The notes below the pieces were generated by a model. The model ran no database searches, was not told where the DNA came from, and saw nothing but the letters and a program-made list of their open reading frames with translations. Made by a program: the position numbers and the translations under genes. This document shows positions 62,065-64,000 of a stretch of 64,000 nt of DNA, piece by piece. This DNA is from Firm-13 sp037143795 (GTDB lineage: Bacteria; Bacillota; Clostridia; Saccharofermentanales; Saccharofermentanaceae): NCBI GenBank assembly GCA_037143795.1, contig JBAWXZ010000005.1, positions 62,001-126,000 of the forward strand, read 5' to 3'. Numbering within the stretch: position 1 is the stretch's first letter; each line of letters begins with the position of its first letter.

Positions 62065-62433
62065 TTGAAGATTAATTTTGAAGACGAACGCCCGATATTT
62101 CTGCAGATAGCAGAACAGATCGAGGACGGCATTCTGTCCGGGGCTTTTCCGGAAGAGACACAGATACCATCAACAACGGAGATATCATTGAATTACAAAA
62201 TCAACCCGGCTACAGCCCTGAAGGGAATCAACCTGTTAGTCGACGGCGGCATTGCATATAAGAAAAGAGGGCTTGGTATGTTTGTAAATACAGGAGCGGT
62301 GAAGACGATCCGGGGGAAGAGAAAAGAAGAGTTTTTTGAAAACTACATCACGAAACTTGCAGGCGAGGCCAAAAAACTGGGCCTGACAATAGAAGAGATC
62401 GTCAGTATGATAGAAAGGGGATTTGAACAATGA
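62065..62433 (+). CDS. GntR-family regulator, YtrA subfamily
   Basis: 122 residues: an N-terminal winged helix-turn-helix (PIFLQIAEQIEDGILSGAFP and EISLNYKINPATALKGINLL) and a short C-terminal tail, the YtrA subfamily. TTG start with AAGGAGG. It overlaps the ABC ATPase start by ATGA. Family members respond to cell-wall or membrane stress (for instance peptide antibiotics) and regulate their own ABC exporter. An operator is visible upstream. Confidence 0.9.
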   Translation: MKINFEDERPIFLQIAEQIEDGILSGAFPEETQIPSTTEISLNYKINPATALKGINLLVDGGIAYKKRGLGMFVNTGAVKTIRGKRKEEFFENYITKLAGEAKKLGLTIEEIVSMIERGFEQ

Positions 62434-63281
62434 GCGGTATTGAAATTAAAAACACATCCAAGGATTTCGGGAATGTCCACGCTCTGAAGAATGTCAGCGT
62501 ACATTTCGGCGAGAAAAAAATATACGGGCTGCTCGGCAGAAACGGCGCCGGCAAATCCACTCTTTTGAATGTAATTACGGGACGGATTTTCGCAAATAAC
62601 GGTGAGGTGCTTGTAGATGGTGAGACTGCACTGGAAAACGACGGTGCGCTTCAGAAGATCTATATGATGAGTGAGAAGAATTATTACCCTGAGAATATGA
62701 AGATCCGGGACGTGTTCGCATGGACAAGGGAATTTTATCCGGATTTTGATACAGCCTATGCGACTAAGCTGGCTGACCGGTTTGAGCTGAATATAAACAA
62801 AAAAGTGAAGACGCTCTCTACCGGTTACAGTTCGATTTTCAAACTTATAACCGCATTGTCGACAAACGCTCCCTATATACTTCTCGACGAACCGGTACTT
62901 GGCCTTGATGCTAATCACAGGGATCTCTTCTACAGGATTGTCATAGAAAAATTCAGTGAAAATCCCTGCACAGTGATCATATCAACACATCTCATCGAAG
63001 AGGCGGCCGGCGTAATAGACCATGTCGTCATTATTAAGGACGGAGAAATCATTAAGGATGAATCCCGTGACGACCTGATGTCAAAAGGATATACCGCCAC
63101 GGGCGCCGCGTCGGTTGTCGACAGCTTCACAGCAGATAAGAACGTACTTGGAACGGATAGCCTCGGCGGCTTGAAGACAGCATATATTTCGGGGACGCTT
63201 GACAGAAGTACCGTGCCGGCCGGAATAGAGATCAGCAAAATGGATCTGCAGAGATTGTTTATCCAGCTGACAAATTCATAA
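62430..63281 (+). CDS. ABC transporter ATP-binding protein, YtrB-like
   Basis: 283 residues. Walker A GRNGAGKSTLL, signature-like LSTGYSS (degenerate LSGGQ), Walker B YILLDEPVLGLDA, H-loop ISTHLIEE, and a C-terminal accessory domain. Degenerate signatures are usual for this YtrB-like group. Co-transcribed with the GntR gene and followed 14 bases later by the permease gene. Confidence 0.88.
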   Translation: MSGIEIKNTSKDFGNVHALKNVSVHFGEKKIYGLLGRNGAGKSTLLNVITGRIFANNGEVLVDGETALENDGALQKIYMMSEKNYYPENMKIRDVFAWTREFYPDFDTAYATKLADRFELNINKKVKTLSTGYSSIFKLITALSTNAPYILLDEPVLGLDANHRDLFYRIVIEKFSENPCTVIISTHLIEEAAGVIDHVVIIKDGEIIKDESRDDLMSKGYTATGAASVVDSFTADKNVLGTDSLGGLKTAYISGTLDRSTVPAGIEISKMDLQRLFIQLTNS

Positions 63282-63295
63282 GGGGGGAAAGTAAC

Positions 63296-64000
63296 ATGAA
63301 ACTCAAGTCAACTGTTAAATATCAGATGATTGATATGGGAAAACCGGTTTCTATTTTTTATTTTGTACTGTTGTGTGTTCTGGTGTTTGGATTTACTGTA
63401 ACTGGCGCAAGATTTGTGATATCCGGGAATATTGTTTCTACTACAAACGGATCCGGGTTCTCAGGTATGGAATTAGCGACGGTAGTTTTTCTATTCGTGT
63501 GCGGACTGAATTCTTTCAAGGAATTCTTCCGGATGTTCATGCAGAACGGCATTTCAAGAAAGACGATTTTCATCAGCAGGTTAATTACGATACTGGCTGT
63601 CTGCACAGGTATGGCAGTTATCGACAAAGGAATTCTGCTTCTGGGAAAATTAATTGCCTCCATCAGTAACAGGATTTTCTACAAAGGCTTATTTGAGATG
63701 ATCTATTCAGTACGTGCTGACCGGATAAGCCCCATGCATATGCATATCGACGGATTCTTCTTTAACCTTTGCCTCTATCTGGCCGCTATGACAATCGGAT
63801 ATTTTACTACGATTGCCTTCTACCGGATGAACAGAATTGCCAAAATTACGGTAGCTGTCGGCGTACCGATGGTACTTCTGAACGGTCTGCCTATTCTGGA
63901 TGCCGTCCTTTTTCACGGCGCAGTTATGAGAGCACTTGTCAGCGTATTTACATTTGCTTTCGGTTTCCAAAACGGCGGGAACCCCTATTTTGGAATGGTT
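63296..64000 (+). CDS. ABC-type permease, 5' part
   Basis: A frame is open from ATG 63296 to the last base of the window (235 codons), so the 3' end is missing. GGGGGGAAAG lies before the ATG. It shows hydrophobic segments (SIFYFVLLCVLVFGFTV, LATVVFLFVCGL, ISRLITILAVCTGMAVI, NLCLYLAAMTIGYF, VAVGVPMVLLNGL), typical of ABC-2-like membrane subunits. The frame runs in a phase different from the short open frames around it. It completes the YtrA-YtrB-type operon with a membrane subunit. Confidence 0.8.
   Translation, partial: MKLKSTVKYQMIDMGKPVSIFYFVLLCVLVFGFTVTGARFVISGNIVSTTNGSGFSGMELATVVFLFVCGLNSFKEFFRMFMQNGISRKTIFISRLITILAVCTGMAVIDKGILLLGKLIASISNRIFYKGLFEMIYSVRADRISPMHMHIDGFFFNLCLYLAAMTIGYFTTIAFYRMNRIAKITVAVGVPMVLLNGLPILDAVLFHGAVMRALVSVFTFAFGFQNGGNPYFGMV

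Noticed and set aside
1..64000. CRISPR array, insertion sequence, prophage, rRNA or tRNA genes
   Set aside because: No repeat-spacer series, transposase, integrase, phage gene or cloverleaf pattern was found in reading both strands.

Overview
The window reads as a chromosomal segment of an anaerobic, fermentative member of the Bacillota, most likely class Clostridia (Lachnospiraceae-like). This is an inference from gene content: Shine-Dalgarno sites close to AGGAGG, lipoproteins with Thr/Ala/Asp-rich linkers, an iron-containing alcohol dehydrogenase, several GGDEF/HD-GYP proteins and a GPH sugar symporter. Coding density is high. I found no rRNA, tRNA, CRISPR array, insertion sequence or phage gene.

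Layout. 0-2.1 kb: the 3' end of an isoprenoid-synthase-fold protein, an SdpI-type membrane protein, a hypothetical protein and a zinc-ribbon membrane protein whose last CxxC pair lies in another frame. 2.4-6.5 kb: five overlapping or nearly overlapping genes (udk, a NapH-like polyferredoxin, NUDIX, GNAT, mtnA). 6.6-16.6 kb: phosphoesterase, alanine dehydrogenase, two acyl-CoA synthetases, two poorly known proteins, an Fe-alcohol dehydrogenase behind a MerR-type promoter, and an SDR. 16.6-19.7 kb: two nitroreductases, a MarR regulator with a clear operator, and a serine hydrolase. 19.8-30.5 kb: a cyclic-di-GMP-rich stretch with four GGDEF loci, one of them broken and one with a degenerate HD-GYP domain, interspersed with a hydrolase, an 8-oxoguanine glycosylase, a methyltransferase, a VOC protein and a small lipoprotein. 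30.5-45.7 kb: surface M1-type peptidase, DUF1697, a minus-strand ABC-2 export operon, flippase, hydrolase, gph, an FAD dehydrogenase, Ppx/GppA, a tiny basic protein, a LigB-type dioxygenase, a Cys-rich protein, a P-loop kinase and a MATE exporter. 45.9-48.0 kb: an S41-like protease paired with a Rieske oxygenase.

48.1-61.9 kb is a galactoside-utilisation region. A TetR gene with its own operator is followed by an alpha-galactosidase, an unassigned GT-B-like protein and a GPH symporter, ending at a strong terminator. Next come an AraC regulator, an ABC sugar importer (binding lipoprotein and two permeases, no ATPase) and a GH2 beta-galactosidase, also ending at a strong terminator. The logic would be uptake of alpha- and beta-galactosides by two routes and hydrolysis in the cytoplasm. 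The window closes with a GntR(YtrA)-ABC ATPase-permease operon that runs off the end.

The least explained items are the GT-B-like protein inside the alpha-galactosidase operon, two tiny Lys/Pro-rich proteins, the S41-Rieske pair, the decayed cyclic-di-GMP genes, and several well-formed operators without an identified regulator.
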